A stretch of 64,000 nt of DNA from Candidatus Nanopelagicales bacterium (GTDB lineage: Bacteria > Actinomycetota > Actinomycetes > S36-B12 > CAIYMF01), in NCBI GenBank assembly GCA_017848795.1, contig JAFIHG010000022.1, positions 1-64,000 on the forward strand, read 5' to 3'. Shown piece by piece: positions 29,476 to 38,387 of the stretch. The translations under genes and the position numbers were made by a program. The number at the start of each line of letters is the position of its first letter. The first letter of the stretch is position 1. The notes beneath the pieces were generated by a model that saw only the letters and a list, made by a program, of their open reading frames with translations, did no database searches and was not told where the DNA came from.

Positions 29476-32187
29476 GTGTCCGACCTGCTGGGGGCGGCCG
29501 CCGCGGGCGCAGACGCGCCGGACCCGCCGGTGTACCCGGTGCGCTGGGAGGCCGACGTCGTGCTCTCCGACGGGCGTCCGGTCCACATCCGGCCGATCCG
29601 TCCGGACGACGGCGAGCGGCTCGTCCGGTTCCATGAGTCGCTGTCCGAGCAGACGGTGTACTACCGGTTCTTCGCCCCGTACCCGCATCTGTCGGAACGT
29701 GACGTGCGCCGGTTCACCAACGTCGACTACGTCGACCGGCTGGCCCTCGTAGCGACCGTCGGTGAGGAGCTCATCGGGGTCGGACGGTACGAGCTGCTCT
29801 CGCCCGGCACCGCCGAGCTCGCCTTCACCGTCGCTGACACGCACCAGGGGCGCGGGCTCGGTTCGGTGCTGCTGGAGCACCTGGCCGCGGCTGCGCGGGA
29901 GAGCGGGCTCTCCCGGTTCGTCGCCGACGTGCTTCCCGACAACCGCCGGATGCTCGCGACGTTCGCCGAGGCCGGGTACCGGCCCACCCAGCACGTCAGC
30001 GACGGGGTCGTCTCGCTCGCCTTCGACATCGAGCCGACCGCCGAGAGCGTCGCCGTGCGCACCGCGCGCGAGCACCGCGCGGAGGCCCGTTCGATCGCGG
30101 GTCTGCTCGCGCCCCGGTCGGTCGCCGTGGCGGGCGCCGGACGGAGCCCGGGCGGGCTCGGGCACGCGGTGCTGCGCCGGATCGTCGACGGCGGGTTCGC
30201 CGGCCGCGTCGTGGCGGTCAACTCCCGGGTCGAGGACGGCGCCCGCATCGGCGGCGTACCGGCGTACCGGCGCCTCGACGACGTCCCGGGCGGCGCTGAC
30301 CTGGTCGTCGTCGCGGTCCCGGCCGAGGAGGTCCTGGACGTCGTCACCCAGGCCGCACAGACCGGTGCCCGCGGGCTCGTCGTCGTCTCGGGCGGGTTCG
30401 CGGAGACCGACGACGCCGGGGCGGCGCGGCAGGCCGAGCTGGTCACGCTCGCGCGCGGCAGCGGCATGCGGGTGGTGGGACCGAACGCGTTGGGACTGCT
30501 CAACACCGCACCCGAGGTACGCCTGAACGCCTCGCTCGCGAGCCGGCTGCCCGCGCCCGGCCGGGTCGGGTTCTTCTCCCAGAGCGGCGCGCTCGGCGGA
30601 CCACTGCTGGAGCGCGCCGCGACCCGCGGTATCGGCATCTCGAGCTTCGTGTCGGCCGGCAACCGGGCCGACGTCTCGGGCAACGACCTGATGCAGTACT
30701 GGGAGGACGATGCGGCCACCGACGTGGTGCTGCTGTACCTGGAGAGCATCGGCAACCCGCGCAAGTTCACCCGCATCGCGCGCCGGCTGGCCCGGCGCAA
30801 GCCGGTGGTCGCCGTCCGGTCGGTCCGCTCCACCCAGGCGTTGCCGCTCGGACACCGGGTACGGCGCACCGCGCTGCCGCCGGAGGCGCTCGACGCGCTG
30901 TTCGAGCAGTCCGGGGTCATCCAGACCACGACGGTGGGTGCGCTGCTCGACGTCGCCGTGCTGCTCGCGCACCAGCCGCTGCCCGCAGGCCCGCGCGTCG
31001 CGATCGTCGGCAACAGCGACGCGCTCGGCGTGCTCGCCGCCGGAGCCCTCGACTCGGCGGGTCTGGCGGTGAGCGGCACGCCGGTACGGCTGCGCGGCGA
31101 CGCCGACGCGGCGGCGTTCGCCGGGGCGATGGCGGCGGCCATCGAGGATCCGGCCTCCGACGCCGTACTCGCCCTGCACGTGCCGCCCGTCCCGCTCGCC
31201 CACACCGAGCACGCGGACGTGATCCTCGCCGCCGCGCGCCGCGGGACGACGCCGGTGCTCGCCGTGCTGGTGAGCTCGGACGCGGACGGCGCGACCCTCA
31301 CCGACGGCGAGGTCACAGTGCCGGTGTTCGGGACCGTCGAGGAGGCCGTGGCCGCGCTGGCCGCGGTGACCCGGTACGCGCAGTGGCGGCGTACCCCCGA
31401 GACGGCCGCGCCCGAGCCGGAGGGGATGCGGGTGGCGGAGGCCGACGAGCTGCTCGGGCGGCTGCTCGCCGAGCTCGGCAGCGCCGACCCCGCCGAACGG
31501 GAGGTGCGGCTGCGCGCCGGTGCGGGTGATGACCCGCTGACGGCCCTGCTCGACTGCTACGGCATCGCCGTGGAGCCATCGGTCGTCGTACGCACCGCCT
31601 CGGAGGCGGTCACCGCGGCCCGCCGGTTCGGCTACCCGGTCGCGCTGACCGCGACCGATCCCGAGCTCGCCCGCCGCGTGGACGGGGTCGGTGTGCGGCT
31701 GGACCTCTACAACGACCGTGCGGTGCGCGGCGCCTGGCGGGCGCTGTCCGCGGAGCTCGATCCGGACCAGCCCGTCGAGCGGCACGTGCAGCGGATGGTG
31801 GCACGTGGGGTCGACGCCCGGATCGCCACGGCCGAGGACCCCTCCTTCGGGCCGGTGGTGGCCTTCACGGTCGGCGGCGCTGTCGCCCAGGTCCTCGGCG
31901 AGCGTTCCTACCGGATCCCGCCGCTCACCGCGGACGACGCGCGCGCGCTCGTCACCGGGTCGCGAGCCGCGCCGCTCCTGGCCCGGGTGCCTCCCGCCAC
32001 GGTCACCGCGCTCGAGGAGCTGCTGGTCCGCGTCGGCCGCCTGGCGGAGGAGTCCCCCGCCCTGGCCCGCCTGGTCCTCGACCCGATCCTGCTCACGGCC
32101 GGCGGGCCGGTCGTGCTCGGCGCGCAGGCGCGGGTGCGCCGGCCCGGGACCCGTACCGACAGCGACGCGCGACGCCTGACCCGCTGA
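29476..32187 (+). CDS. GNAT acetyltransferase fused to an acyl-CoA-synthetase-like module (Pat-like)
   Basis: The product has 903 residues. Residues ~30-190 are a GNAT domain (RPIRPDDGERLVRFHESLS; acetyl-CoA loop DTHQGRGLGSVLLEHL). Residues ~200-480 resemble the CoA-binding and ligase parts of ADP-forming acyl-CoA synthetase (FFSQSGALGGPLLERAATRG). Residues ~690-890 resemble its ATP-grasp subunit, but GYPVALTATDPELARRVDGV lacks the usual Lys and HKxD, and no SHTGAL active-site histidine motif is visible. Such fusions acetylate acetyl-CoA synthetase and other proteins on lysine, with the synthetase part as a sensor. The N-terminal GNAT position fits actinobacterial Pat proteins. Confidence 0.88.
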   Translation: MSDLLGAAAAGADAPDPPVYPVRWEADVVLSDGRPVHIRPIRPDDGERLVRFHESLSEQTVYYRFFAPYPHLSERDVRRFTNVDYVDRLALVATVGEELIGVGRYELLSPGTAELAFTVADTHQGRGLGSVLLEHLAAAARESGLSRFVADVLPDNRRMLATFAEAGYRPTQHVSDGVVSLAFDIEPTAESVAVRTAREHRAEARSIAGLLAPRSVAVAGAGRSPGGLGHAVLRRIVDGGFAGRVVAVNSRVEDGARIGGVPAYRRLDDVPGGADLVVVAVPAEEVLDVVTQAAQTGARGLVVVSGGFAETDDAGAARQAELVTLARGSGMRVVGPNALGLLNTAPEVRLNASLASRLPAPGRVGFFSQSGALGGPLLERAATRGIGISSFVSAGNRADVSGNDLMQYWEDDAATDVVLLYLESIGNPRKFTRIARRLARRKPVVAVRSVRSTQALPLGHRVRRTALPPEALDALFEQSGVIQTTTVGALLDVAVLLAHQPLPAGPRVAIVGNSDALGVLAAGALDSAGLAVSGTPVRLRGDADAAAFAGAMAAAIEDPASDAVLALHVPPVPLAHTEHADVILAAARRGTTPVLAVLVSSDADGATLTDGEVTVPVFGTVEEAVAALAAVTRYAQWRRTPETAAPEPEGMRVAEADELLGRLLAELGSADPAEREVRLRAGAGDDPLTALLDCYGIAVEPSVVVRTASEAVTAARRFGYPVALTATDPELARRVDGVGVRLDLYNDRAVRGAWRALSAELDPDQPVERHVQRMVARGVDARIATAEDPSFGPVVAFTVGGAVAQVLGERSYRIPPLTADDARALVTGSRAAPLLARVPPATVTALEELLVRVGRLAEESPALARLVLDPILLTAGGPVVLGAQARVRRPGTRTDSDARRLTR

Positions 32188-32220
32188 GTCGTCCTCCGGA
32201 GCACCGGAACCCGCTGTGCA

Positions 32221-32825
32221 CGCTCGAAAAGCGCAAGCACGACGCGGATAGCGCATCAAGACCGCCGACGGGCGCGTCCCGAGCGCCAGTGCGGCAGGAA
32301 TACCGCCGACGGGCGCGTCCCGAGCGCCAGCGAGGGTATCCGCGGAGCCCGGGGTTCCGAGCCCTGGGCGAGGGGACCCCGCCGGCGAGGCGGCTCTGCG
32401 GCGCTCGAAAAGCGCAAGCGGGACGCGGCTAGCGCATCAAGACCGCCGACGGGCGCGTCCCGAGCGCCAGCGAGGGTATCCGCGGAGCCCGGGGTTCCGA
32501 GCCCCTGGGCGAGGGACCCCGCCGGCGAGGCGGCTGTGCGCCCTTGGAGGCGGAACAGCACCGTCGGCGAGGCGGCTGTGCGCCCTCGGAAAGCGCAAGC
32601 GCGACGCGGCTAGCGCATCAAGACCGCCGACGGGCGCGTCCCGAGCATCAGCAACCTCACACCAATACCGCCGACGGGCGCGTCCCGAGCGCCAGCGAGG
32701 GTAGCCGCGGAGCCCGGGGTTCCGAGCCCCTGGGCGAGGGACTCCGCCGGCGAGGCGGCTGTGCGCCCTTGGAGGCGGGACAACACCGAGGCGGCTGTGC
32801 GCCTTTGGAGGCGGGACAACACCGA
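32221..32825. repeat. Hierarchical GC-rich direct-repeat array
   Basis: The 23-bp core ACCGCCGACGGGCGCGTCCC... starts at 32261, 32302, 32442, 32623 and 32667. Three long copies (~98-101 bp: 32303-32400, 32443-32543, 32668-32768) run from this core through GGAGCCCGGGGTTCCGAGCC to GCGAGGCGGCTGTGCGCCC. Two short copies have different tails (to 32301 and 32666). A linker GCTCGAAAAGCGCAAGC..GACGCGG precedes them at 32221, 32401 and 32582. Shorter echoes GAGGCGGCTGTGCGCC lie at 32568 and 32789. It fills almost all of 32188-32871; no believable gene crosses it. Confidence 0.9.
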
Positions 32826-32871
32826 GCGACTGGTTGCTGCCTGCGGCGGCGGGGAGTGGGAGGATGAGCCA

Positions 32872-33459
32872 ATGGACTCCACCGGCACCTTGCAGCCGCG
32901 CATGCACGCCGACATCGAGCGCAGCGGTTACTACCCGACCCTTGTCGCGGACACCCTCGACACCGCGTTGGCCTCGGAGCCGGTCCGCGCGTACGTCGTC
33001 CACCACGAGGCGGCGTTCGACCATGACGAGCTGCGCCGCCACGTCACCGTGCTGGCGCTCACCCCGACCCGGCTGATCGTGGGGCACACCGACGAGCATC
33101 CAGCGGACGAGACCTGCCCGACGCCGTACGCGACCTCGTCGACCGAGGCGGTACGCCTCGAGCGCATCGACTCGGTCGTCGTGACCCGGGTGGCGGCCGA
33201 CCCGGCGAACCACCGCACCGGAGCACCCGCGCGCGAGTGCGTGCTCACGATCGGGTGGGGGGCGGTGGCGCGGATCGACCTGGAGCCCGCCTCCTGCGGC
33301 GACCCGGAGTGCGAGGCCGACCACGGCTACACCGGCACCGCCAGCAACGACGACCTCTCGTTGCGGGTCTCGGAGGCGGCCGACGGCGCGGATGTCGTGG
33401 CTCAGGTGCTCGACTTCGCGATGGTGCTCTCGCAGGCCACGGCCGAGCGCGCCCGCTGA
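32872..33459 (+). CDS. DUF5998 family protein
   Basis: The product has 195 residues from ATG 32872 (GGGAGG about 10 nt upstream); the frame upstream is repeat DNA. IERSGYYPTLVADTLDTAL, LTPTRLIVGHTDEHPADE and TIGWGAVARIDLEPASCGDP are the family's conserved blocks, with CGDPECEADHGYTGT as a possible metal site. The family is restricted to actinobacteria, near sepH, and has no known function. Confidence 0.88.
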   Translation: MDSTGTLQPRMHADIERSGYYPTLVADTLDTALASEPVRAYVVHHEAAFDHDELRRHVTVLALTPTRLIVGHTDEHPADETCPTPYATSSTEAVRLERIDSVVVTRVAADPANHRTGAPARECVLTIGWGAVARIDLEPASCGDPECEADHGYTGTASNDDLSLRVSEAADGADVVAQVLDFAMVLSQATAERAR

Positions 33460-33474
33460 CGGGCGGGGCGTCCC

Positions 33475-33798
33475 GTGCCGGCCGCGTCCCCGTCCGTGGC
33501 GGCGCCGGGTGCCGACACCGCGGCGCCGCGCACGCTGGTGCTCGTCACCGGTTCCAGCCGTAGCGCGACGAGTGCGATGGCGGGTGCCCTGCGCGAGCTC
33601 GGCCTGCGCGTACGCGGCCCGTACCTGCACGCCAACCGCTCCGACCCAAGGGGTTCTTCGAGTCGTTGTGGTCGGTCGAGTACCACAACGCGTTGCTGGA
33701 AGGCGGGCGTGCAGGATGCCGCGCTCGACCGGCTGCGCGACGCGTACGGCCGCCTTCGCGAGCAGCAACTCGCCCCGGCCGCCGCGTCGGCGCGCTGA
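33475..33798 (+). pseudogene. Frameshifted, truncated sulfotransferase-family gene
   Basis: The first 57 codons read TLVLVTGSSRSATSAMAGAL, the PAPS-binding loop region of actinobacterial sulfotransferase-like proteins (normally GSxRSGTS), then LHANRSDP. The continuation KGFFESLWSVEYHNALLEGG is in another frame from 33648, so about one base is missing near 33645-33648. The original frame resumes as AALDRLRDAYGRLREQQ before the stop, so there is probably a second lesion. Length is 107 residues against roughly 250 or more in intact relatives. It follows DUF5998 by 15 bp. Confidence 0.75.
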
Positions 33799-33822
33799 CC
33801 GGCGATCACCGGCGGTCGCGGG

Positions 33823-34839
33823 TCAGTCCTGCGCCGGGGGCGGGTCCTCGGGCTTGCGGGTGCCGAACAGGATCTCGTCCCAGCTGGGGACGACCGCGCG
33901 CGGACGGGTACGCGCCTGGGCATCGCCCGCCGGCGGTGCCTGACCGGCGTCCCGCGCCGCCGGCCGGCCCTTGCGGCGCTCGCGCCGGGACGGCTTGGCG
34001 TGCGCGGGCGTGACGCCCGGATCGGTCATGAGCAGGTCGTCGAGCGGGGTGTCCGGCTGCTCCGGCGGTCCGTCGGCGAGGTCGAGCACCTCACCCGAGT
34101 AGCGGTCGACGATCTGCGTCGGCCGCGCCGCCGCCTCGGCGTCCCACGCGCGCACCTGCCGGTCGACCTCGGCCGGGGTGGGCTCGCCCCAGGGAGCGGC
34201 CGGCCCTTCCAGGTCGGTCTCGCTCTCCCGGACCACCAGCCGCATCAGTGGGGCGGGCTCGGGTGGTGCCGGCACGCCGTGCTGGAGCAGGTGGGCGACC
34301 TCTCCCTCGGGCTCGAGGGTCCGATCGAGCTGGTCGTACGCCCAGCCCGCCTCGCCGACCGTGAACGGCGCCTCGGTCGCGCCGGCCCAGCGGGCCACCA
34401 CGGTCCAGCGACCGTCCTCGCGTCGCCACGCGTCCCACTCCAGGTGTTCCGGGTCGGCCCCCGCCTCCGACAGCACCTGCTGCAGCGACTCCGCGAGCGA
34501 CAACGGCTCCTCGCCGCGGCGCACCTCCAGGCCGCGCGCCAGCTCGGCCACGTGCGCCCGTTCGGCCAGCGGCGGTCCCGCGAAGCGGGTCACGCGCTCG
34601 ATCGCGATGCCGGTCTGCTCGGAGATGTCCTCCGGGCTCTGCCCGTGCCGGATCCGGGTCTGGATGTCGCGCGGGCTCGCGCCCTCGAGCGCGATGCTGA
34701 GCTGGCCGAGTCGGGGGCGGTCGCCGCGCACCGCTGCGACGAGGCGGTCGTCCACGGCGAGGGAGTACTGCTGGCCGTCGCCGGCGGTGAGCAGCAGGTC
34801 GCCGCCGTCGGTCAGGCCCGCGAACGCCAGCTCGCGCAT
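33823..34839 (-). CDS. sepH: Septation protein SepH
   Basis: The product has 338 residues. ATG 34839 is preferred over ATG 34845 because GAGGAGG abuts the latter and is 6 nt before the former; this gives the family N-terminus MRELAFAGL. Residues ~1-170 are the DUF3071 region with a helix-turn-helix (ASPRDIQTRIRHGQSPEDIS). A disordered middle follows, then the conserved C-terminal VPSWDEILFGTRK. In Streptomyces and mycobacteria SepH binds FtsZ and promotes its assembly at division. Confidence 0.95.
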   Translation of the reverse strand: MRELAFAGLTDGGDLLLTAGDGQQYSLAVDDRLVAAVRGDRPRLGQLSIALEGASPRDIQTRIRHGQSPEDISEQTGIAIERVTRFAGPPLAERAHVAELARGLEVRRGEEPLSLAESLQQVLSEAGADPEHLEWDAWRREDGRWTVVARWAGATEAPFTVGEAGWAYDQLDRTLEPEGEVAHLLQHGVPAPPEPAPLMRLVVRESETDLEGPAAPWGEPTPAEVDRQVRAWDAEAAARPTQIVDRYSGEVLDLADGPPEQPDTPLDDLLMTDPGVTPAHAKPSRRERRKGRPAARDAGQAPPAGDAQARTRPRAVVPSWDEILFGTRKPEDPPPAQD

Positions 34840-35013
34840 CCGCATCCTCCTCGTGCCTCGACCGGACGCCGGTCCGCACCGACGCCTGGACCATCCTCGC
34901 GCCCCGGGCGGGCACCGGGCGTGTGGGCCGCCGCGACACGCCGGGGACGGGGCGCCAGGGGCCCTGCGTTCCGCGTCAGGCTACGCCGTGCGGCGCGGAT
35001 CGGGGCCGCGGCC

Positions 35014-36216
35014 TCACGCGCGTGCGTTCTGCCAGGCGCGTTCCAGGTTCCGGTAACCGGCGAGCACCGCCAGGAACGTCCCGATCGCGCAGGCCGTGCA
35101 GATCAGGTACGCCGTGCTCGCACCCCGGCTGTCGATGACCGCGCCGGCCCCGGCGGCAGCCATCGAGATGCCGACACCGAGTCCGGCGTTCGTCCAGACC
35201 AGGCCCTCGGTGAGCCGCCTGGCCGGCACCAGCTGGGCCACGAGGGCGAACCCGCTGATCAGCACCGGCGACACCGCGAGACCGGCGAGCAGGCACACCA
35301 CACCGAGCAGCCAGAGCGAGTGGACGAGCCCGAACGGGACGGTGGTGAGTGCCAGGACCGCCGCACCCAGCGTCAGCTGGCGATGCAGGTCGATGCCCGT
35401 CTTCAGCGCGCCGACGGCGAGCCCTGCGGCCCCGGAGCTGAAGGAGTAGACCGCGAGCAGGATGCCGGCGGCGCCCTGCTCGCCGCGCTCGGCGGTGAAC
35501 GCGACCGTCGTCACCTCGAACGCGCCGAACAGCCCGCCCAGCAGCACGAACGCCGCCACGATCGCGGGCATCCCGGGGTACCGGATCGCGCCGCGGCCGC
35601 CCCGATGGCCGGTGCCTGCCGCAGGTGGCTCGCTGCCGCGTTGCGGCACGAGCAGCACCGTGCCGACCGAGATCAGCAGCGCGCAGGCGGCGAGTGCGGA
35701 CCAGTCAGCGAGCGTGATCGCCAGCATCGTCGCGAGGGGCGGGCCGACCACGAAGATCACCTCGTCGACCACCGACTCGTACGCGAACGCCGTCCGCAGC
35801 CGCTTCGGGTCCGCAATCAGCAGGTGCGCCCACCGCGCCCGTACCAGCGCCCCGATGCTCGGCATGAGCGCGCCCTGGACGGCCGCGGTGAGGAAGAGCA
35901 ACCCGACCGGCGCGCGCTCGAGCACCAGGACGACGAACAGGGTGAGCGCAGCCACGTGGGCCGAGGTCAGCCAGGGCAGTACCCGGGCCTGGCCGAAACG
36001 GTCGAGCAGGCGCGCAGGGAACGGGCCGATGACGGCGTTGCACAGCGCCCCGACCGCCGACAGCGCGCCGGCCAGGGCATAGCTGCCGGTCTGCAGGGAC
36101 ACGAGCAGGACGATGCCCAGCCCGATCATCGAGATGGGCAGGCGCGCCACGAGGGCGGTGGCGGACATCGCGAAGGCCCCGGACCGCCGCAGCACGTCGA
36201 GGTACGGGGCAAGCAC
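35014..36216 (-). CDS. MFS transporter
   Basis: The product has 400 residues from GTG 36216. About 12 membrane segments are visible, with GPFPARLLDRFGQARVLPW as the loop 2-3 motif (R/D/G pattern) and a central polar loop QRGSEPPAAGTGHRGG. It resembles drug-efflux-like major facilitator proteins of actinobacteria. The substrate cannot be read from the sequence. TAGCCT ends 7 nt before the start. Confidence 0.88.
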   Translation of the reverse strand: MLAPYLDVLRRSGAFAMSATALVARLPISMIGLGIVLLVSLQTGSYALAGALSAVGALCNAVIGPFPARLLDRFGQARVLPWLTSAHVAALTLFVVLVLERAPVGLLFLTAAVQGALMPSIGALVRARWAHLLIADPKRLRTAFAYESVVDEVIFVVGPPLATMLAITLADWSALAACALLISVGTVLLVPQRGSEPPAAGTGHRGGRGAIRYPGMPAIVAAFVLLGGLFGAFEVTTVAFTAERGEQGAAGILLAVYSFSSGAAGLAVGALKTGIDLHRQLTLGAAVLALTTVPFGLVHSLWLLGVVCLLAGLAVSPVLISGFALVAQLVPARRLTEGLVWTNAGLGVGISMAAAGAGAVIDSRGASTAYLICTACAIGTFLAVLAGYRNLERAWQNARA

Positions 36217-36223
36217 TCGCCCG

Positions 36224-36229
36224 AGGCTA
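36224..36229 (-). promoter_or_regulatory. -10 box TAGCCT of MFS gene (leaderless)
   Basis: On the minus strand it is followed by 7 nt and the GTG. The whole divergent intergenic region is only 42 bp. Confidence 0.55.
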
Positions 36230-36258
36230 TCGACCGCGCCGTGCCGCAAGATTGCCGC

Positions 36259-37092
36259 ATGGATCCCGAGCTGGCACAGCTGCGCGACCTCGCCCTGGAC
36301 GCGGCTGCCGCCGCGGTGGCGGCGCTCATGGCGGGGCGCGACGGCGCCGTAGCGGTCGCTGCGACCAAGTCGAGCGCGACCGACGTCGTGACCGAGATGG
36401 ACCGCGCCAGCGAGCGGCTGATCACCGAACGCCTGCTCGGAGCCCGGCCGGATGACGGGATCCAGGGGGAGGAGGGCGCGGACCGCGCAGGGACCTCCGG
36501 CGTGCGTTGGGTCGTGGACCCGCTCGACGGCACCGTGAACTACCTGTACGGCCTGCCGTACTGGGCGGTCTCGATCGCGGCCGAACGCGACGGCGAGGCC
36601 GTCGTGGGCGTCGTCGCGGTCCCGACGCTGGGGGAGACGTACGTCGCGGTGCGTGGCGAAGGCGCCCGGCTGCTCACCACTGACGCCGCGGGCGGCCCGC
36701 GCACCGTGCAGCTGCGCGTCAACGACCCAGTGCCGCTCGACCGGGCACTGGTGGGCACCGGCTTCGGCTACCGCGCCGAGCGCCGTCGCCGGCAGGGCGC
36801 CGTCGCCGCCCGGCTGCTGCCACTGGTGCGCGACCTGCGCCGCGCCGGGGCCTGCGCCACGGACCTGTGCCACCTGGCGGCCGGACGGCTCGACGCGTTC
36901 TACGAGATCGGTCCACAGCCGTGGGACCACGCGGCAGGCGGGCTCGTCGCCCGCGAGGCCGGTGCCCGCTTCCTGCTGGCGCCGGTCGCCGACGAGACCG
37001 ACCCGCTCGTCGTCTCTGCAGGTCCCACGCTGTTCCCGGAGCTCTGCGAGCTGCTCGTCGGCCGGCCGCAGCCGCTCGATCCGTCCGGCTGA
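36259..37092 (+). CDS. Inositol monophosphatase family protein
   Basis: The product has 277 residues from ATG 36259. All signature motifs are present: metal site GEEG near residue 73, VVDPLDGTVNYLYG near 92-105 and WDHAAGG near 222. Substrates in the family include inositol-1-phosphate, histidinol phosphate and fructose bisphosphate; WAVSIAAERDGEAVVGVV is typical of the SuhB branch. CAAGAT lies 6 nt before the ATG as a possible -10 box. Confidence 0.92.
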   Translation: MDPELAQLRDLALDAAAAAVAALMAGRDGAVAVAATKSSATDVVTEMDRASERLITERLLGARPDDGIQGEEGADRAGTSGVRWVVDPLDGTVNYLYGLPYWAVSIAAERDGEAVVGVVAVPTLGETYVAVRGEGARLLTTDAAGGPRTVQLRVNDPVPLDRALVGTGFGYRAERRRRQGAVAARLLPLVRDLRRAGACATDLCHLAAGRLDAFYEIGPQPWDHAAGGLVAREAGARFLLAPVADETDPLVVSAGPTLFPELCELLVGRPQPLDPSG

Positions 37093-37253
37093 ACCGGCTC
37101 CGAGCGGGGGGTCGGGTCGCGGTCCGCAGGAGCGTCAGGCACAATCGCCGCCCGGACCCCGCGGGAATGGACGTGCCCGGTCCGGCGTTACCAGGCTTCC
37201 TGGCGGCCTTGCAGCAGGTCCGCGAGCTGACGAAGAACGAGAACGAGGACGAG

Positions 37254-37550
37254 ATGGCAACCGATTACGACGCTCCCCGCAAGACTGACGAGGAGCTCGC
37301 CGAGGAGTCGCTCGAGGAGCTCAAGGCGCAGCGTGCGAACAAGGCGGCCTCGAACGTGGACGTGGACGAGGTCGAGTACGCCGAGAACCTCGAACTCCCG
37401 GGCGCAGACCTGTCCGACGAGTCGCTGACCGTACGGGTGCTACCGCGGCAGGCCGACGAGTTCACCTGCAGCAAGTGCTTCCTGGTCCACCACCGCAGCC
37501 AGCTGGCGAAGATGGTCGACGGGCAGCCGGTGTGCACCGAGTGCGCCTGA
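37254..37550 (+). CDS. DUF4193 zinc-ribbon protein
   Basis: The product has 98 residues starting MATDYDAPRKTDEELAEESL. An acidic N-terminus is followed by LPGADLSDESLTVRVLPRQA and a C-terminal ribbon CSKCFLVHHRSQL...CTEC (two CxxC pairs). The family is universal in actinobacteria. The function is unknown; the ribbon and acid-rich part suggest interaction with a large complex such as RNA polymerase, which is only an inference. Confidence 0.93.
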   Translation: MATDYDAPRKTDEELAEESLEELKAQRANKAASNVDVDEVEYAENLELPGADLSDESLTVRVLPRQADEFTCSKCFLVHHRSQLAKMVDGQPVCTECA

Positions 37551-37559
37551 TCCGCTGAC

Positions 37560-38387
37560 GTGCGCCGACGGCTGACGCGCCGCGCGGCCCCCACGGACGC
37601 CGGCGCGGACGAGGGGACCGGGTCGCAGGCCGGCGAGCCGGCGGACCGGCTGGCGGCGGCCCTCGGCGAACTCACCACGCCCGGCTCGGGCGCCCGGACG
37701 CGGGAACTGTCCAGGGAGGTCGCGGCCCTCGTCGCGCGGCGTGCCCGCACGGCCGGTGCGGGAGCCGTCGCCAGCGGGCGTTTCCTCGGCGACCTGCTCG
37801 TGGAGGCGGTCGCGCACCTGCCCGTACGCGACCTCGCGACGCTGCGCGAGCACCACCACGGGCTGCAGGGGGAAGCGCTCGCCGACGCGCTCGAGCGCAA
37901 CGCCGCGCGGCTCACCGCGGTGCTCGGGGCGGCTGTCGGCACGGCGGCGGCGGCGCAGTGGTTCGCGGGTCCGACGCTGGTCGCCGTCCCGCTCGAGATC
38001 CTCGTCGAGACACTCGTGGTCGCGGTGGTCGAGGTCAAGCTGCTCGCCGAGCTGCAGGCGGTGTACGGCATGCCCGTCCCGTCGGGAGGCGCTCGTCACG
38101 CGCTCGCGACCGCCCTGGCCTGGGCGCAGCGCCGCGGCGTGAACCCGTTGCTGCCGCACACGCTTCCCGCAACGCTCACCGCCGCCGAGGCGCTCGCTCG
38201 GGCGACCATCGGGCGACGGATGATGGGCCGGTACGCGCGCAGCCTGGGCGGTCTTGCGCCGCTGCTGATCGGGGCGGTGTACGGCGCACGCAGCAACAGC
38301 CGCCACACCCGCGCGCTCGGCACCGCGGTCCGGCGCGACCTGCGCGTCCGGCGGGCGCAGAGCGGGTGGTCAGCCCTTGGGGCGTGA
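37560..38387 (+). CDS. Conserved hypothetical protein with hydrophobic helices
   Basis: The product has 275 residues from GTG 37560. After a 35-residue basic/Gly tail it is mostly helical and Ala/Leu-rich. Hydrophobic stretches LTAVLGAAVGTAAAAQWF and LVAVPLEILVETLVVAVVEV could enter the membrane. The C-terminus is Arg-rich with GARSNSRHTRALG. I do not recognise a named domain. It is 9 bp after the DUF4193 stop, so the two are probably cotranscribed. Confidence 0.8.
   Translation: MRRRLTRRAAPTDAGADEGTGSQAGEPADRLAAALGELTTPGSGARTRELSREVAALVARRARTAGAGAVASGRFLGDLLVEAVAHLPVRDLATLREHHHGLQGEALADALERNAARLTAVLGAAVGTAAAAQWFAGPTLVAVPLEILVETLVVAVVEVKLLAELQAVYGMPVPSGGARHALATALAWAQRRGVNPLLPHTLPATLTAAEALARATIGRRMMGRYARSLGGLAPLLIGAVYGARSNSRHTRALGTAVRRDLRVRRAQSGWSALGA

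Noticed and set aside
29425-32259. 944-codon frame antisense to the GNAT/ACS fusion
   Set aside because: The plus strand encodes clear domains; the antisense product is Arg/Gly/Asp-rich with no motif.
32221-32825. CRISPR array
   Set aside because: Repeat units are ~100 bp and unevenly spaced, spacers are not uniform, and no cas gene is present.
32437-33768. 443-codon minus-strand frame across the repeat array and DUF5998
   Set aside because: It lacks stops only because of composition; the repeated segments translate to repeats of SGRARRRS-like sequence and the DUF5998 gene is on the other strand.
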